Source: CAYNRG01 sp964399545 | GTDB lineage: Bacteria > Bacillota_I > Bacilli_A > Erysipelotrichales > Erysipelotrichaceae | Reading direction: 5' to 3' | DNA: 64,000 nucleotides | Assembly: GCA_964399545.1 (NCBI GenBank) | Contig: CAYNRG010000003.1 | Span: 62,001 to 126,000, forward strand | In this document: in pieces, positions 7,476 to 17,636 of the stretch | Position numbering within the stretch: the first letter of the stretch is position 1 | How the letters are laid out: the number at the start of each line of letters is the position of its first letter | Program-made: the position numbers and the translations under genes | Notes under the pieces: model-generated | What the model was told of the DNA's origin: nothing | Databases searched by the model: none | What the model saw: only the letters and a program-made list of their open reading frames with translations

Positions 7476-8657
7476 TTATTTATCTTTTAGCTTATTTACA
7501 CATAGTATTGATACCACTACTGTAATGATAAAAAGTGGTATAATCCATACTCCATAGTAACGATTTTCAATAAACACCCCAATAAGGGAAAAGAAGAATA
7601 CACTCCCTAATGATCCAATAGATCCCACAGCTGATGTCAGTGCAGATTTATTTTCAGAAGGATAGCATTCAAACTCAATTGTCCTAAAGGAAATCATATT
7701 GATTGTATAGAAAACTTCAAAGAGAAAGAGCCCTACCGCAAAAACAATGAGATTATCAATAAAAGCAATTGCTACTAAAGACAAAGGACCTACCACAAGA
7801 TTTATTTTAAAAATATCTTTTACAGAAAATTGCTTAATCAAGAAATTATTATACAAGAAACTACCTGAAACTATAAAGAAATTAAACATAAAATATAAAT
7901 AAGGTAATAAATTATTACTAAATCCATATACACTTAAAAATCTATATGGATAAATCAACAAAAATGATGACAAAAAGATACTGGATAAAAATTTTACTAT
8001 CGCAATTTTTCTTACTTCAGGAATCTTGAGTATATTCTTGATATTTGAAATTATTGAAAAAGTAATTTTTGCTTGCTTATCTCCATAGTTATCATCTTGA
8101 AAACTCCAAATTAATACAGCAATCCCAAATAAAATAAGTATAACTCCACAGTAAAGAAGAATATTTATATCAAAAACTGTTGCAAATAAGAGCACAAGTA
8201 CATTCAGAATAAATTTTACAATATTACTGAAATGACTTATTTTACTAATAATTGTCGCCCAATAATTTTGTTCATTTGTTGTTCTAAGATACTCATGTAA
8301 CCACGCAGTTAAACTCCCACTATTTAAAGCAACTCCAAAATTAAAAATTATTATTGACACCATGAATGAATTATATGCAGTTGATAGAGAAAAGAAAAGT
8401 AACCCTATTCCCCAAATGATTCCCCCTATACCCGAAGATTTCTTTCTACCTATTTTATCAGCTATATTCCCAGATGGAAAATCAAATATCAATAACGAAA
8501 GTGATGCAATAGACATGAGTCGAGAAATTTCAATTGATGACAAGCCATAACTATCAAATGTCTTATAATAAAACATTCCATATACATAGTCGATAGCTAC
8601 AAGGAATCCAAAGATAATTGACAGTTTATTTGTTATTCTTAGCGTCTTCTCACTCAT
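7476..8657 (-). CDS. MFS transporter
   Basis: 393 residues with about twelve hydrophobic segments. The loop between TM2 and TM3 carries the MFS motif A in the form GNIADKIGRKK (about residues 63-73), which identifies the family. The start at 8657 is preceded by AAGGAGGAGAAGTAT. It stands alone between two decayed ABC operons. Drug or small-molecule efflux is likely for such isolated accessory MFS genes but the substrate cannot be read from sequence. Confidence 0.8.
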   Translation of the reverse strand: MSEKTLRITNKLSIIFGFLVAIDYVYGMFYYKTFDSYGLSSIEISRLMSIASLSLLIFDFPSGNIADKIGRKKSSGIGGIIWGIGLLFFSLSTAYNSFMVSIIIFNFGVALNSGSLTAWLHEYLRTTNEQNYWATIISKISHFSNIVKFILNVLVLLFATVFDINILLYCGVILILFGIAVLIWSFQDDNYGDKQAKITFSIISNIKNILKIPEVRKIAIVKFLSSIFLSSFLLIYPYRFLSVYGFSNNLLPYLYFMFNFFIVSGSFLYNNFLIKQFSVKDIFKINLVVGPLSLVAIAFIDNLIVFAVGLFLFEVFYTINMISFRTIEFECYPSENKSALTSAVGSIGSLGSVFFFSLIGVFIENRYYGVWIIPLFIITVVVSILCVNKLKDK

Positions 8658-8735
8658 ATACTTCTCCTCCTTATAATTGAGATTATGCTCTCAACACTCT
8701 TTATTATAGAATAGTCGATACTCTCTATTCTTCAC

Positions 8736-9207
8736 TCAGCTGGCCTCGCTCAACATTCCTCTCTCTAAGAACAACTGTAGCTCACTGTATTTCGCAACTA
8801 TTGGTGAATGAGTCACAATGATAATTGTCTTATTAAATTCCTCAGCAAGTAATTTAAACATTTTTGATTATCTCTAGCTGTGTTGCAACATCTAAATTTC
8901 CAGTTGGTTCATCCGCAAAGATAAGTTGAACATTGGTTGCTAAAGCACGCGCAATCGCAACTCGTTGTTGTTCTCCACCCGACAATTTTGTAACTAGGCG
9001 ATTTGCTTTGCTTTTTCCAATACCTACTTTATCCAAGAGCTGATAAGCTACTTTTCTTTTATTCTTAGGAGTTTTGTTATCTGTTTCTTCCATTACAAAG
9101 AGTACATTCTCTAGTGCACTCATATAAGTGATCAAATTATACTGTTGAAATATAATACTGCAGCAGTTTCTTCGATAACGGCTTAATCCAATCTTCTTAA
9201 TTTCCAC
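8736..9207 (-). pseudogene. Frameshifted ABC transporter ATPase fragment
   Basis: The upstream part (8854-9207) has Q-loop IIFQQYNLITYMSALENVLF, signature KLSGGEQQRVAIARAL and Walker B LIFADEPTGNLD, then ends early. After a frameshift near 8850 the H-loop continues as KTIIIVTHSPIVAKYSE down to the stop at 8736. Walker A is missing because the 5' part was replaced by a permease fragment (junction about 9210). A MacB/LolD-type ATPase, no longer functional. Confidence 0.75.
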
Positions 9208-9209
9208 TC

Positions 9210-9426
9210 CATTAAATAATATTCTTCCATCGCTTCATGATCCAACGTGTACTCAACAATACCCGACATTTCACTGCGAATTAAAAACTTTGTATCTTCC
9301 ACATTCCTTTGAACACTATACATTGTAATTAGAAATGTGCCTATAACAAAAAAACTTCCCAATAGTAATAGTGACTTCTTTTTTTGTCCTAATCTGCATT
9401 AATGCTCTTTTTATCAAAATCATCAT
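9210..9426 (-). pseudogene. N-terminal fragment of an FtsX-like ABC permease
   Basis: An ATG at 9426 behind AGGAGG begins MMILIKRALMQIRTKK; after a one-base shift in an A-rich run the other frame reads KSLLLLGSFFVIGTFLITMY, a first membrane segment followed by an extracytoplasmic stretch. The sequence then passes directly into the ATPase fragment, showing an internal deletion that fused permease start to ATPase body. It belonged to the same exporter operon as 8736-9207. Confidence 0.55.
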
Positions 9427-9596
9427 GATTGCGATTCCTCCTATAGCCTTTCCACTACTAATGCCTTATTCCTTTATTATACTCTTTTCTATGTAACTGT
9501 CTACAAGCCGTTCCTACCTCTTGATTATTCTATTGCTCTATAGTCAAGTGAAAACTCTTTCATTTTAGTATTTTTTTAAGCTAGATTATTTATTCT

Positions 9597-9625
9597 TTGA
9601 TATTAGTTAATAAATAAAGTAAAAT
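9597..9625 (+). promoter_or_regulatory. Promoter of the NUDIX-helicase operon
   Basis: TTGATA (9597-9602), 17-bp spacer, TAAAAT (9620-9625), about 30 bp before the NUDIX start and its AGGAGG. Confidence 0.6.
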
Positions 9626-9654
9626 AAAAGTACTTAATAGGAGGTACTCTTCTT

Positions 9655-10071
9655 ATGAAAAGTATAGAAGTTGTAGCAGCCATCATCAAAAATAATGATA
9701 CTTTTTTTTGCGCGCAAAGGAATGAAAAAGGACATCTAGGTAATAAGTGGGAATTCCCAGGCGGAAAAATTGAAAAAGATGAAAGCCCTCAAGAAGCTCT
9801 TGTCCGCGAAATTAAAGAAGAGCTTCAAATGGACATCACTGTTGGTAAACATCTAATTACAGTAAATCACACTTATCCTGAAGTGCACGTTATTATGCAT
9901 GCCTTTCTATGCGAAGTTAAGAATAGTGAATTTATCCTAAATGAGCATATGGATGCAAGATGGTTAAGAACCTATGATTTAGATACTTTAGATTGGGCGG
10001 CAGCAGATATTCCTATCGTCATAAGAATTAAAGAAATATTCGAAAGTGAGACTACCCATGAATTTAAATAA
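9655..10071 (+). CDS. NUDIX hydrolase (MutT-like nucleoside triphosphate pyrophosphohydrolase)
   Basis: 138 residues with a full Nudix box from Gly37 to Met59 (GGKIEKDESPQEALVREIKE then EL), giving the metal-binding REXXEE helix. MutT-type enzymes hydrolyse oxidised or unusual nucleoside triphosphates. The start at 9655 follows AATAGGAGGTACTC. The gene overlaps or abuts the helicase gene, and such NUDIX plus DUF3427-type helicase pairs recur in bacteria, so a joint role in nucleic acid or nucleotide surveillance is likely. Substrate not determinable. Confidence 0.85.
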   Translation: MKSIEVVAAIIKNNDTFFCAQRNEKGHLGNKWEFPGGKIEKDESPQEALVREIKEELQMDITVGKHLITVNHTYPEVHVIMHAFLCEVKNSEFILNEHMDARWLRTYDLDTLDWAAADIPIVIRIKEIFESETTHEFK

Positions 10072-12844
10072 TGAAATCAAAAAATCACTGATTGATCGTA
10101 CTGTTCCGGCTGCTAGTTATAATCCAAGTATTGTCACCAATACTTTTACTAAACATATTAAGAATAGAATTAAGCATCTTCTTTCTTCCTCAAAAAGAGT
10201 GGACATCGCAGTTAGTTATGTTGTTTGGAGTGGACTCTCCTTAATCTATGATGAACTTAAGAAATTTGATTCCACTAGTCGATTAGTACTGACTATTGAT
10301 GGTAATGTAACAGATATTTTATCATTGAATAAACTCAACGAATTAAGCATGCAAGTTAAAGTCTATTCTTCTTATGGTAATCATCAAGGGTTCCACCTAA
10401 AATCCTACCTCTTCGAGCAAGAAGACAAAAGCACTCTATTTATTGGAAGCGCCAATATTTCATCACGAGCTTTCGGAATGGTTCATGAAATGGGGACAGA
10501 AATTAATTCTGATAAGAATGGATATATTATTGATAAATATAACGAGGAGTTTACAAATCTGTGGGAGAATGATTTCTCTAGAACTTTAAGTACTGATTTA
10601 ATCCTAGAATATTCAGACTTTTATATACAGAGGAAAAATCTTGGAAATAAACTAGAAGAATTATTTATTACTTCTACTACAATTAAGCCGAACTATATGC
10701 AAGTTCAAGCTCTAGAAAAACTAGCTGAGTGCCGTAAACACTTCGACCGTGGACTTGTTATAGCGGCTACTGGAACAGGGAAAACTTATCTATCAGCTTT
10801 TGATATTAAAAATAGCCAAGCTAAGAAAGTTCTCTTCCTGGTTCATAATCGTTTAATTTTAACATCCGCAATTAATGCCTACACAAAGGTATTCCCAAAT
10901 AAAAAAATTATAGAGCTGGAATCGTATAATATTAATGAAATTAATCAATCCGACTTTATTTTCACAACCGACAAAACAGCATTCAACCACTTATTCCAAA
11001 AAGTAAGACCAGAAATGTTTGATTATATTGTTTACGATGAGGCACACAAAATAGGATTAGAAACTAAATATATGGACCTCATTCAATTCTTCTCTCCAAA
11101 ATTCAGCTTAGGAATTACCGCAACTCCAGAAAGAACGGATAATCCTAAGTATCTCTTCGATATATTTAAGTATCATATTCCTTATGAAATTCGGTTACTC
11201 AGTGCAATGAGCCATGAACTAGTTTGTCCACTGACTTATTATGGGCTTTCATTAGATAGTCGACTCTTAGAAAGTAATGAACGATTTAATTACAGTGAAT
11301 TAGCCCTTTACCTAAGAGAACAAATATCTTCTAAAGGACATTATGGTGAGAAGTTAAAATGTCTAATCTTCTGCTCTGATATCAAAGAAGCTCAGGAACT
11401 GTCTGCCTCACTAAACTTAATTAATTTCAATTCTGTAGCAGTTGTTAGTGGTAAAAAAATGTCTCGATTAGAAATAGATGAGCACATCAAATCGCTCCAA
11501 TCCGATGCACTCAGTAGTCTAGAAATTATCTGCATTGTTAATAAATTCAATGAAGGCGTAGACATTCCTGAGGTAAATACCATTATCATGCTGAGAAATA
11601 CCTCATCTTCCATTATCTACCTTCAGCAACTAGGACGTGGATTAAGAAAAACTAACGATCCTCATAAATATGTTACCGTTTTTGACATCATTGGGAATTC
11701 AACAAAAAATTACTCAATCGCTCAGGTATTAACCGGTAATGAAACCGTTGATAAAAGAGAACTTTATAAATACGCTAATGATCATTTCGAAACAGTGAAT
11801 CCTTTCATTAATGTCCACTTAGAAGAAAAAGTTTCAAAGGCAATTATTCAATCGATTTCTTCTAACTTTAAAGTCGAAACCGAGATAAAGAAAAAGCTTG
11901 AAAGTGACTTATACCGGTTTAAGGAAATTCCCACTTTAAAGGAATTATATCTTCATACAGATTTCAAAGAACTAGAGTTACTACAACTATTATCCAAAAA
12001 CTTCTATGAACCTTTTAAAAAACATTATATCGATAAATATCAAATCGATGATTCTTCATTTATTAAAAATTTTATGTCTGTAATTAGTCAATTTGTATTT
12101 AGATGTTATGATCACATCACCCTTTCCGACTATGTCAAGGTATTAAGCGGAGAAAAAATTAAAAATAACACCTTACGTAGAGTTCTTCTTCCCCATCAGT
12201 TCGAAGATGGATTAAAAACTGCAATTAACAGTGATTATCACAAAGCCGGAAAAAATTATCCCGCAATATTTGAGATGGACGGGGATTATCTATCACTTAC
12301 TTCTGCTATTATTAAGTCTCTCAAAGAAGCTAATGCTTACGAGTTGTTTTTAGAACACATCGAACTGTTCCAACACTTGAGCACCAATCAGCGGAAAAGA
12401 ATAGAAATTTTTGATTTAATCGACAAGGGAGAATTTTTATTTCATTTTGGCAGTAATGACACGTATATGAACGGTGTTGGTGAAAGAATAGACAGGAAGA
12501 ATAAAGCTGTTTACTGTACAATAAAAATCAGTAGTAAAGAAACTTTTCATGCCAATTATATTTCTGGAAACGACACTTTTATCTATCATACTCAAGGATC
12601 TAAAACTGAGGAAGCTGCCATTAACAAAGTAAATGAACTAATTGATAATAAATATACCTTCTACATTTGCGCACAATTTCCTCACCTTGGTTACACTACC
12701 ACTTCTTACTTTAACTTAGGAAAACTGACAATCAATAATGTCTCCGATGTTAAATTTTCCAAGACAAGGAATAATAAGTTCAATCATGAAATTGAATTTA
12801 AATTAATGAAAAATTTTCCTAAAGAATTTTTCCAAATATTATAA
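10058..12844 (+). CDS. PLD-domain SF2 helicase (DEAD/DEAH, DUF3427-type)
   Basis: About 928 residues. The N-terminal phospholipase-D-like nuclease domain (to about 190) has HLKSYLF and, downstream, FIGSANIS, the HxK and GSxN parts of an HKD site. The SF2 helicase core follows with Walker A ATGTGKT (about 235), DEAH in YDEAHK (about 327), ITATPERT, and motifs V/VI FNEGVDIP and QQLGRGLRK (about 500-530). The C-terminal 350 residues match the DUF3427-type tail. Start: ATG 10058 is preferred to a GTG at 10046, giving 14 bp overlap with NUDIX. Single PLD sites usually dimerise. A role in DNA defence or repair is inferred from architecture. Confidence 0.8.
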   Translation: MNLNNEIKKSLIDRTVPAASYNPSIVTNTFTKHIKNRIKHLLSSSKRVDIAVSYVVWSGLSLIYDELKKFDSTSRLVLTIDGNVTDILSLNKLNELSMQVKVYSSYGNHQGFHLKSYLFEQEDKSTLFIGSANISSRAFGMVHEMGTEINSDKNGYIIDKYNEEFTNLWENDFSRTLSTDLILEYSDFYIQRKNLGNKLEELFITSTTIKPNYMQVQALEKLAECRKHFDRGLVIAATGTGKTYLSAFDIKNSQAKKVLFLVHNRLILTSAINAYTKVFPNKKIIELESYNINEINQSDFIFTTDKTAFNHLFQKVRPEMFDYIVYDEAHKIGLETKYMDLIQFFSPKFSLGITATPERTDNPKYLFDIFKYHIPYEIRLLSAMSHELVCPLTYYGLSLDSRLLESNERFNYSELALYLREQISSKGHYGEKLKCLIFCSDIKEAQELSASLNLINFNSVAVVSGKKMSRLEIDEHIKSLQSDALSSLEIICIVNKFNEGVDIPEVNTIIMLRNTSSSIIYLQQLGRGLRKTNDPHKYVTVFDIIGNSTKNYSIAQVLTGNETVDKRELYKYANDHFETVNPFINVHLEEKVSKAIIQSISSNFKVETEIKKKLESDLYRFKEIPTLKELYLHTDFKELELLQLLSKNFYEPFKKHYIDKYQIDDSSFIKNFMSVISQFVFRCYDHITLSDYVKVLSGEKIKNNTLRRVLLPHQFEDGLKTAINSDYHKAGKNYPAIFEMDGDYLSLTSAIIKSLKEANAYELFLEHIELFQHLSTNQRKRIEIFDLIDKGEFLFHFGSNDTYMNGVGERIDRKNKAVYCTIKISSKETFHANYISGNDTFIYHTQGSKTEEAAINKVNELIDNKYTFYICAQFPHLGYTTTSYFNLGKLTINNVSDVKFSKTRNNKFNHEIEFKLMKNFPKEFFQIL

Positions 12845-12973
12845 AGTTTAATTTTTTTACAAGTCGAAATACTCTATCTAAATATACAGAATGTTTTAAT
12901 TCTTAACTATATAAAAAGAATATCAATTTTAGTTAACAATCCAGTCTTTCGATATTATTAGAGTTTCTATTTT

Positions 12974-13002
12974 TATTTTTTACTATATTTATATGCTATA
13001 AT
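12974..13002 (+). promoter_or_regulatory. Extended -10 promoter before the 13.0-kb ORF
   Basis: TGC followed by a perfect TATAAT (12994-13002), with no clear -35. It lies 26 bp before the ATG at 13029. The preceding 12845-12973 has no gene visible. Confidence 0.45.
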
Positions 13003-13028
13003 GTTACTATCTCTTATGGAGATCATAT

Positions 13029-13364
13029 ATGAAAAAATTATTAATTCTGATAAGCTACTCCATCTTGAACTTAATACTGCAGATTCAGAAGGGACTTCAA
13101 AAAGGTTCTATGAAGAAGAGAATTATCAAATTCAATATACTAGACAAATCGGATATGAACGAGATAACCTTCCGTAAGCCCTGGGAAGATGAAGAATCTT
13201 ATGTTTTCAAAACAATCTTCGCCAAAGAACTTACTATCACTCAAAGTCACAGTGTTTTATCTCATTATATTTCTTATGGTCATGTTGCTGAAAATGAGGA
13301 AGTTATATCCTCGATGAACCGAGAAAAGATTATCTTTCAATTACAAGGAAATCTAAGTGAATAG
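13029..13364 (+). CDS. Hypothetical protein, possibly frameshifted
   Basis: 111 codons with GGAG seven bases before the ATG. I recognise no family. The N-terminal third looks unlike the rest: the other frame, from ATG 13016, gives an acidic, protein-like segment (MEIIYEKIINSDKLLHLELN) up to a stop near 13180, while the listed frame is protein-like only after about codon 45 (TFRKPWEDEESYVFKTIFAK). A one-base indel near 13175 would join them into a single protein of about 116 residues. It is followed by a strong bidirectional terminator. Its function is unknown. Confidence 0.4.
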   Translation: MKKLLILISYSILNLILQIQKGLQKGSMKKRIIKFNILDKSDMNEITFRKPWEDEESYVFKTIFAKELTITQSHSVLSHYISYGHVAENEEVISSMNREKIIFQLQGNLSE

Positions 13365-13366
13365 CT

Positions 13367-13415
13367 AAAAAATGATCATTATACCTTTATTCTTAAAGGT
13401 ATATGATCATTTTTT
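13367..13415. terminator. Bidirectional intrinsic terminator
   Basis: Long hairpin with A-run and T-run on either side: AAAAATGATCAT ... ATACCTTT, short loop, AAAGGTAT ... TGATCATTTTTT. It separates the convergent 13.0-kb ORF and the large adhesin gene. Confidence 0.8.
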
Positions 13416-13440
13416 GTCTATATCAAAGATATATTACTTA

Positions 13441-16400
13441 TTATATTCCTGTATTAGGGATAACAAAATCTCCATCACAGTTGTTTGGATAAACATCCGT
13501 AGGTCTGTAATTACCTGTAACGTTATTATCATTATATGAGAGCCCTCCCTTTTTATATGATCCAGCATCTCCTGGCTTAACCCACTCTTGATCAATAATT
13601 ATTCCATAACAATCATAATAGTTAATGAGTATGAGCTCATCATCTTCTATAAATGTATTTGTTACAGTTAACCCATCTTGCGAGATTTCTTTCTCATAAC
13701 CATCTGGTACACTCACCTCATCTACCGTATAAGTGTATGCATTTCCTTCTTTATCGGTAAGATCTAGATTGGGCCATGTATAGCTCCATGAGTTGTCTGC
13801 ATTCACCACAGCTGATTCGCCATATGCTGTACCATTTTGATAAAGTTGAAGTTCTACATCTGGTCTTGCTGTTGGTCCATTCACCCACTCTTTAGTTCCT
13901 GTAACCTCTGTTTTCTCAATGATAATTTTATTTACATATTCTAAAGTAACAGTTGCATTATCAAGTATACCTTTATATACCCCATCTGTTGGAGTAACTA
14001 CATAGCCACCAGTGATAATTTCTACCACCTTATAATTATGACCTTTAGGAAGTCCTTGTATCACTAGCATATAATCAGCTGGAATAACTACATTTCCTCC
14101 AGAAATTTCTACAATATTTACATCTAAATCATCTAAGGTATTAACTAATTTTGCTTGTCCATTATATGGTTCACCCTCAATAGTGACAGTGAAATCAAAG
14201 AACTTTCCACTATTCTCTAATTTATCACCATCAGCATCTTCTAATTTTTTATAAATATGTAGTTCAGATTCATTGTTATAAAAGCCTGCATTTTTTACTT
14301 CGCTAGGATTATCCTCATTTAGAATAAACACATCTGTCATATTAGATTCTAGAATATGAGAACTATTCTCTTCTATACCACTAATAGTCGAATTCCATGA
14401 CGTGCTAGGTGGTAGTATTCTGACTCTATATTCTCCACTAGTATAAACACCAATTTCATAATGTCCATCAACATCTGTAGTGGCCTGAATTGGATTCCCG
14501 TTCCAGTCAAGCACTGGATTACCAGCCGCATCAACTAGTTCAACTAAGTGATTTTTAAATACCATTTCATCTTGTTCAAATAAACCATTTTCATCAAAAT
14601 CATTAAATACATGTCCTACAACATCATATTTAATTATCTCGACAGTAGAGTTATTAGACTCAAAGAAACTTAGTGAAGAATTAAGAGCTATTCCGAATGA
14701 GTTGACCGCTTTATCTACCTCTTTCATATCTACCTCTTTAGGTATATCAAAACTTGCAAAGAACTCCACTCTTTCTGAAACCTCTAAAATTTCCCCATTA
14801 GTCATGGTAATTTTAAATGCTGTAGCTTGAGAATAATCAGAAAGTGCTGTAAACCAAATTGCTTCATTATCAAAAAATGATTTGATATCATCTCCTGGTG
14901 CTTCAGTCGTATATTGAACCTCCCAATTAACCGGACTCTTAATCGGTCCATTTAAGGTAATAGGAAATGTAGATCCTCTATTAACTCGACCTGGAGGGTT
15001 ACTCGCAGCATCCACACTTACAGATTTATCTCCTACTTTTGGAAATAAATCTAGCAAGTATACTTCAGGTATATCCGAAACAGAATTATTATATATACTC
15101 AATCTATATTCTACTGTCGTCCCAATTTCACTAGTTCCAACATTGGGTGGAAGTAAATATACAGAATCTAAGTTTCCTTTTACTTGTTTTAATGCTATAA
15201 GCTCTCTAGGAGGCGCGTAATTAATATAGGCTGAGGCTCCAAGTAACTTATCACTTGTAGACCCATCCCCATTAAGATCAAAGATATCATCCCTAGAATT
15301 TTTCAAAGAAATTTCATCTATATTATCATAGAGAATAAAGGCATCATTTGTATTTTTACCAATAGTCGCATACCCAGTGACTTTGGCTTCATAGGATGCT
15401 TTAATCATTCGCGATACTTTAATAATATCTCCATCCGCTCCTGAAATACTAATTGGCTCAATTTCCCACACTAGAGCTGTTCTACCTGTATCATGGTAAT
15501 TTTTAACAATTTGAGGATCAACACTACCAAGTAGTGTATCTGTGACTACGCTACTACTAAATACCGATAGTTTTCCACTGCCTGGAACATATTCAATACC
15601 TTCGGGTAATATATCGATTATCTCCGTCGTTTCTACTTTCTGTTCATTAGCAAGAAAGCCATAACCACTTAACTCAACTTCGTACCTCACTTGTTCATTA
15701 ATTAGAAATTCAGTCTTTGCATTTGTGACCTTTTTGGTTATATATACCGAAGGATCATATTGTACCCATGTAATTCTATCCCTATCTTCTAAATCATAAA
15801 GTTCTGTTCCTTCATATCCGCCCTTTACATTAAGAAAATTATACATATCCTTAGATGCATCCGTTGGTTTAAGTACATCATTCACTTTATCAATAAGTTC
15901 AGTTTCAAGTTTAAACTTAAATGTTTTTCCCGGAGATAAATAGGTACCCTCATTAAATGAAACTTTAAATCTTTGTATATTATCTGGTAATAAGATACGA
16001 TCTCCATTAGCAGGGTTAACTGCCTCCTTAAGAACTTCAACAGAACCGTCACTATGCACAACTTCTATACGTACATTCCCTTCACTTGCAAAAGTTGGCA
16101 TAAATTCAATTGCTGTGTACTTCAAAGCACTATCTAATTTAAAATCTGTCATAACAACATTAATCATTTTAAGATTACCATGAATTTCTGGATTCGCTAC
16201 ATTTTGAGTAGATAATTCCCATTCATATATTTTGTTTCTTTCCGCCACAGTATCATAATACCCTGGTCTAAAAGGGAAATTTGAAATCGGTCTTCCTACC
16301 GCCTTTTTATCGATACCAATTGTTTCAGGTGGTTTATTTTCACTAAGTGAAAACCCTATAGTATCACTAGCAATAACATTACTTTCACCAGGCCCTACAT

Positions 16401-17490
16401 CTTTTGGAAAAGCTTCAATGTCGACAGAGTTAATTATTGTTTCTCCAAAAGGAGCTCCTGGAAATCTTAATTTTAGAGCCGTTATTGGACGAAACTCCAC
16501 TCCTAACACCCCATCTTTTCCCGAAACAATATAGGTGTAAGTTGCAATTCTTGAATTATCATCATATTCCCAATCAGGGTTATCTCCCGCTAAGAAGACC
16601 GCTCCATCGGGTATCTTATCTTTAATAACGAACTTTTCATAGTATCTCTGACCCACACCGCCATTTCCAGCAGAACTAATTTCTTCAATATTGTACGAAA
16701 ATGTTATGGGTAATGTATCACCTATATCAGCACTCAAATGACCTGGATTAGATGGGTCTTCTTTCCCACCCAAAATACCTGGATTATTTTCAGTATTACT
16801 CCAGTCAGTAGCATTTTTTATCATCTTAGTTGTTCTAAGCTCATTCGTTAAGTTTAAAAATTCTTCATTAACAGATGGTAATAGTTGATTGTCATTCAAA
16901 TCTTTAAGATTTGCAGTTACATTAATCACGCTATTCTTAGGTGTAGTTCTCTGGTTAGCTTTAAAAGAAATAGGCACACTTAAAGCAACACCTGATGCTA
17001 AAGGATTTAAGGTATAAGTTATTACCCAATTTCCATCTACTTCTGCTACAGTCTTGGAAGAAGCAGCATTAATATCAGATGCCACTAAACTTCTTCCATT
17101 AACAAATTCTCCTGGAATAATGATTTCCACAACAGACCCACTTACTGGACTTCCATCACCAGTAACTTCTAGAGTCACATAAATAGTAATAGTTTCTCCA
17201 ACCAAAAACTCACTTCTGCCATCACTAGTAGCTATTGAAAAAGAGCTAATCATTATGTCTCGAGTAGATACCTCATCAACATTTAATATTAGATTATCAA
17301 AATCGTCGATGTAAGTATCTTCTACGCTTTCATCATACTTCAAAATAGATGGGGGTCCCCACTCTGCTATATCTAATGCAGCTAGTTGCATAAAACCACT
17401 TTGCATAGATAATATAAATGAAAGCATCAAAACAAAAATTACTTTCAGACGATGTATCGCTCGTGTTCTAGTTTGCTTAATATTTCTCAT
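13441..17490 (-). CDS. Large secreted Cna_B/SdrD-like surface protein
   Basis: 1349 residues. A basic N-terminus and hydrophobic segment (about 15-38) form a signal peptide. Residues about 60-950 are a series of beta-rich, isopeptide/DUF11-like modules; about 955-1080 is an SdrD B-like module (GHVFNDFDENGLFEQDE, a calcium-site-like pattern); about 1085-1200 resembles a Spy0128-type pilin module; about 1205-1290 is a Cna_B module (VTGTKEWVNG through TVTNTF). It ends NCDGDFVIPNTGI and stop: IPNTG resembles a sortase motif but no membrane anchor follows. The start has TAAGGAGGGAAAT. The promoter contains a G17 tract, suggesting phase-variable expression. Adhesin role inferred. Confidence 0.8.
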   Translation of the reverse strand: MRNIKQTRTRAIHRLKVIFVLMLSFILSMQSGFMQLAALDIAEWGPPSILKYDESVEDTYIDDFDNLILNVDEVSTRDIMISSFSIATSDGRSEFLVGETITIYVTLEVTGDGSPVSGSVVEIIIPGEFVNGRSLVASDINAASSKTVAEVDGNWVITYTLNPLASGVALSVPISFKANQRTTPKNSVINVTANLKDLNDNQLLPSVNEEFLNLTNELRTTKMIKNATDWSNTENNPGILGGKEDPSNPGHLSADIGDTLPITFSYNIEEISSAGNGGVGQRYYEKFVIKDKIPDGAVFLAGDNPDWEYDDNSRIATYTYIVSGKDGVLGVEFRPITALKLRFPGAPFGETIINSVDIEAFPKDVGPGESNVIASDTIGFSLSENKPPETIGIDKKAVGRPISNFPFRPGYYDTVAERNKIYEWELSTQNVANPEIHGNLKMINVVMTDFKLDSALKYTAIEFMPTFASEGNVRIEVVHSDGSVEVLKEAVNPANGDRILLPDNIQRFKVSFNEGTYLSPGKTFKFKLETELIDKVNDVLKPTDASKDMYNFLNVKGGYEGTELYDLEDRDRITWVQYDPSVYITKKVTNAKTEFLINEQVRYEVELSGYGFLANEQKVETTEIIDILPEGIEYVPGSGKLSVFSSSVVTDTLLGSVDPQIVKNYHDTGRTALVWEIEPISISGADGDIIKVSRMIKASYEAKVTGYATIGKNTNDAFILYDNIDEISLKNSRDDIFDLNGDGSTSDKLLGASAYINYAPPRELIALKQVKGNLDSVYLLPPNVGTSEIGTTVEYRLSIYNNSVSDIPEVYLLDLFPKVGDKSVSVDAASNPPGRVNRGSTFPITLNGPIKSPVNWEVQYTTEAPGDDIKSFFDNEAIWFTALSDYSQATAFKITMTNGEILEVSERVEFFASFDIPKEVDMKEVDKAVNSFGIALNSSLSFFESNNSTVEIIKYDVVGHVFNDFDENGLFEQDEMVFKNHLVELVDAAGNPVLDWNGNPIQATTDVDGHYEIGVYTSGEYRVRILPPSTSWNSTISGIEENSSHILESNMTDVFILNEDNPSEVKNAGFYNNESELHIYKKLEDADGDKLENSGKFFDFTVTIEGEPYNGQAKLVNTLDDLDVNIVEISGGNVVIPADYMLVIQGLPKGHNYKVVEIITGGYVVTPTDGVYKGILDNATVTLEYVNKIIIEKTEVTGTKEWVNGPTARPDVELQLYQNGTAYGESAVVNADNSWSYTWPNLDLTDKEGNAYTYTVDEVSVPDGYEKEISQDGLTVTNTFIEDDELILINYYDCYGIIIDQEWVKPGDAGSYKKGGLSYNDNNVTGNYRPTDVYPNNCDGDFVIPNTGI

Positions 17491-17600
17491 ATTTCCCTCC
17501 TTATATCATTAACATGAATATTCTATATTTTAGATAAACCTCATATACTATAAAAAAATATTTAATGAGCCATTTAAAACACTTATCTAAATATAACTAT

Positions 17601-17636
17601 ATTATACCCCCCCCCCCCCCCCCGCATTTTTTACAA
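17601..17636 (-). promoter_or_regulatory. Promoter with a 17-nt poly-G spacer tract (phase-variation candidate)
   Basis: On the minus strand the order is TTGTAA (17631-17636), AAAATGC, then 17 G residues (17607-17623), then a perfect TATAAT (17601-17606). The tract forms most of the spacer, which is now 24 bp; about 10 G would give the optimal 17 bp. It lies about 110 bp upstream of the large surface protein start. Confidence 0.65.
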
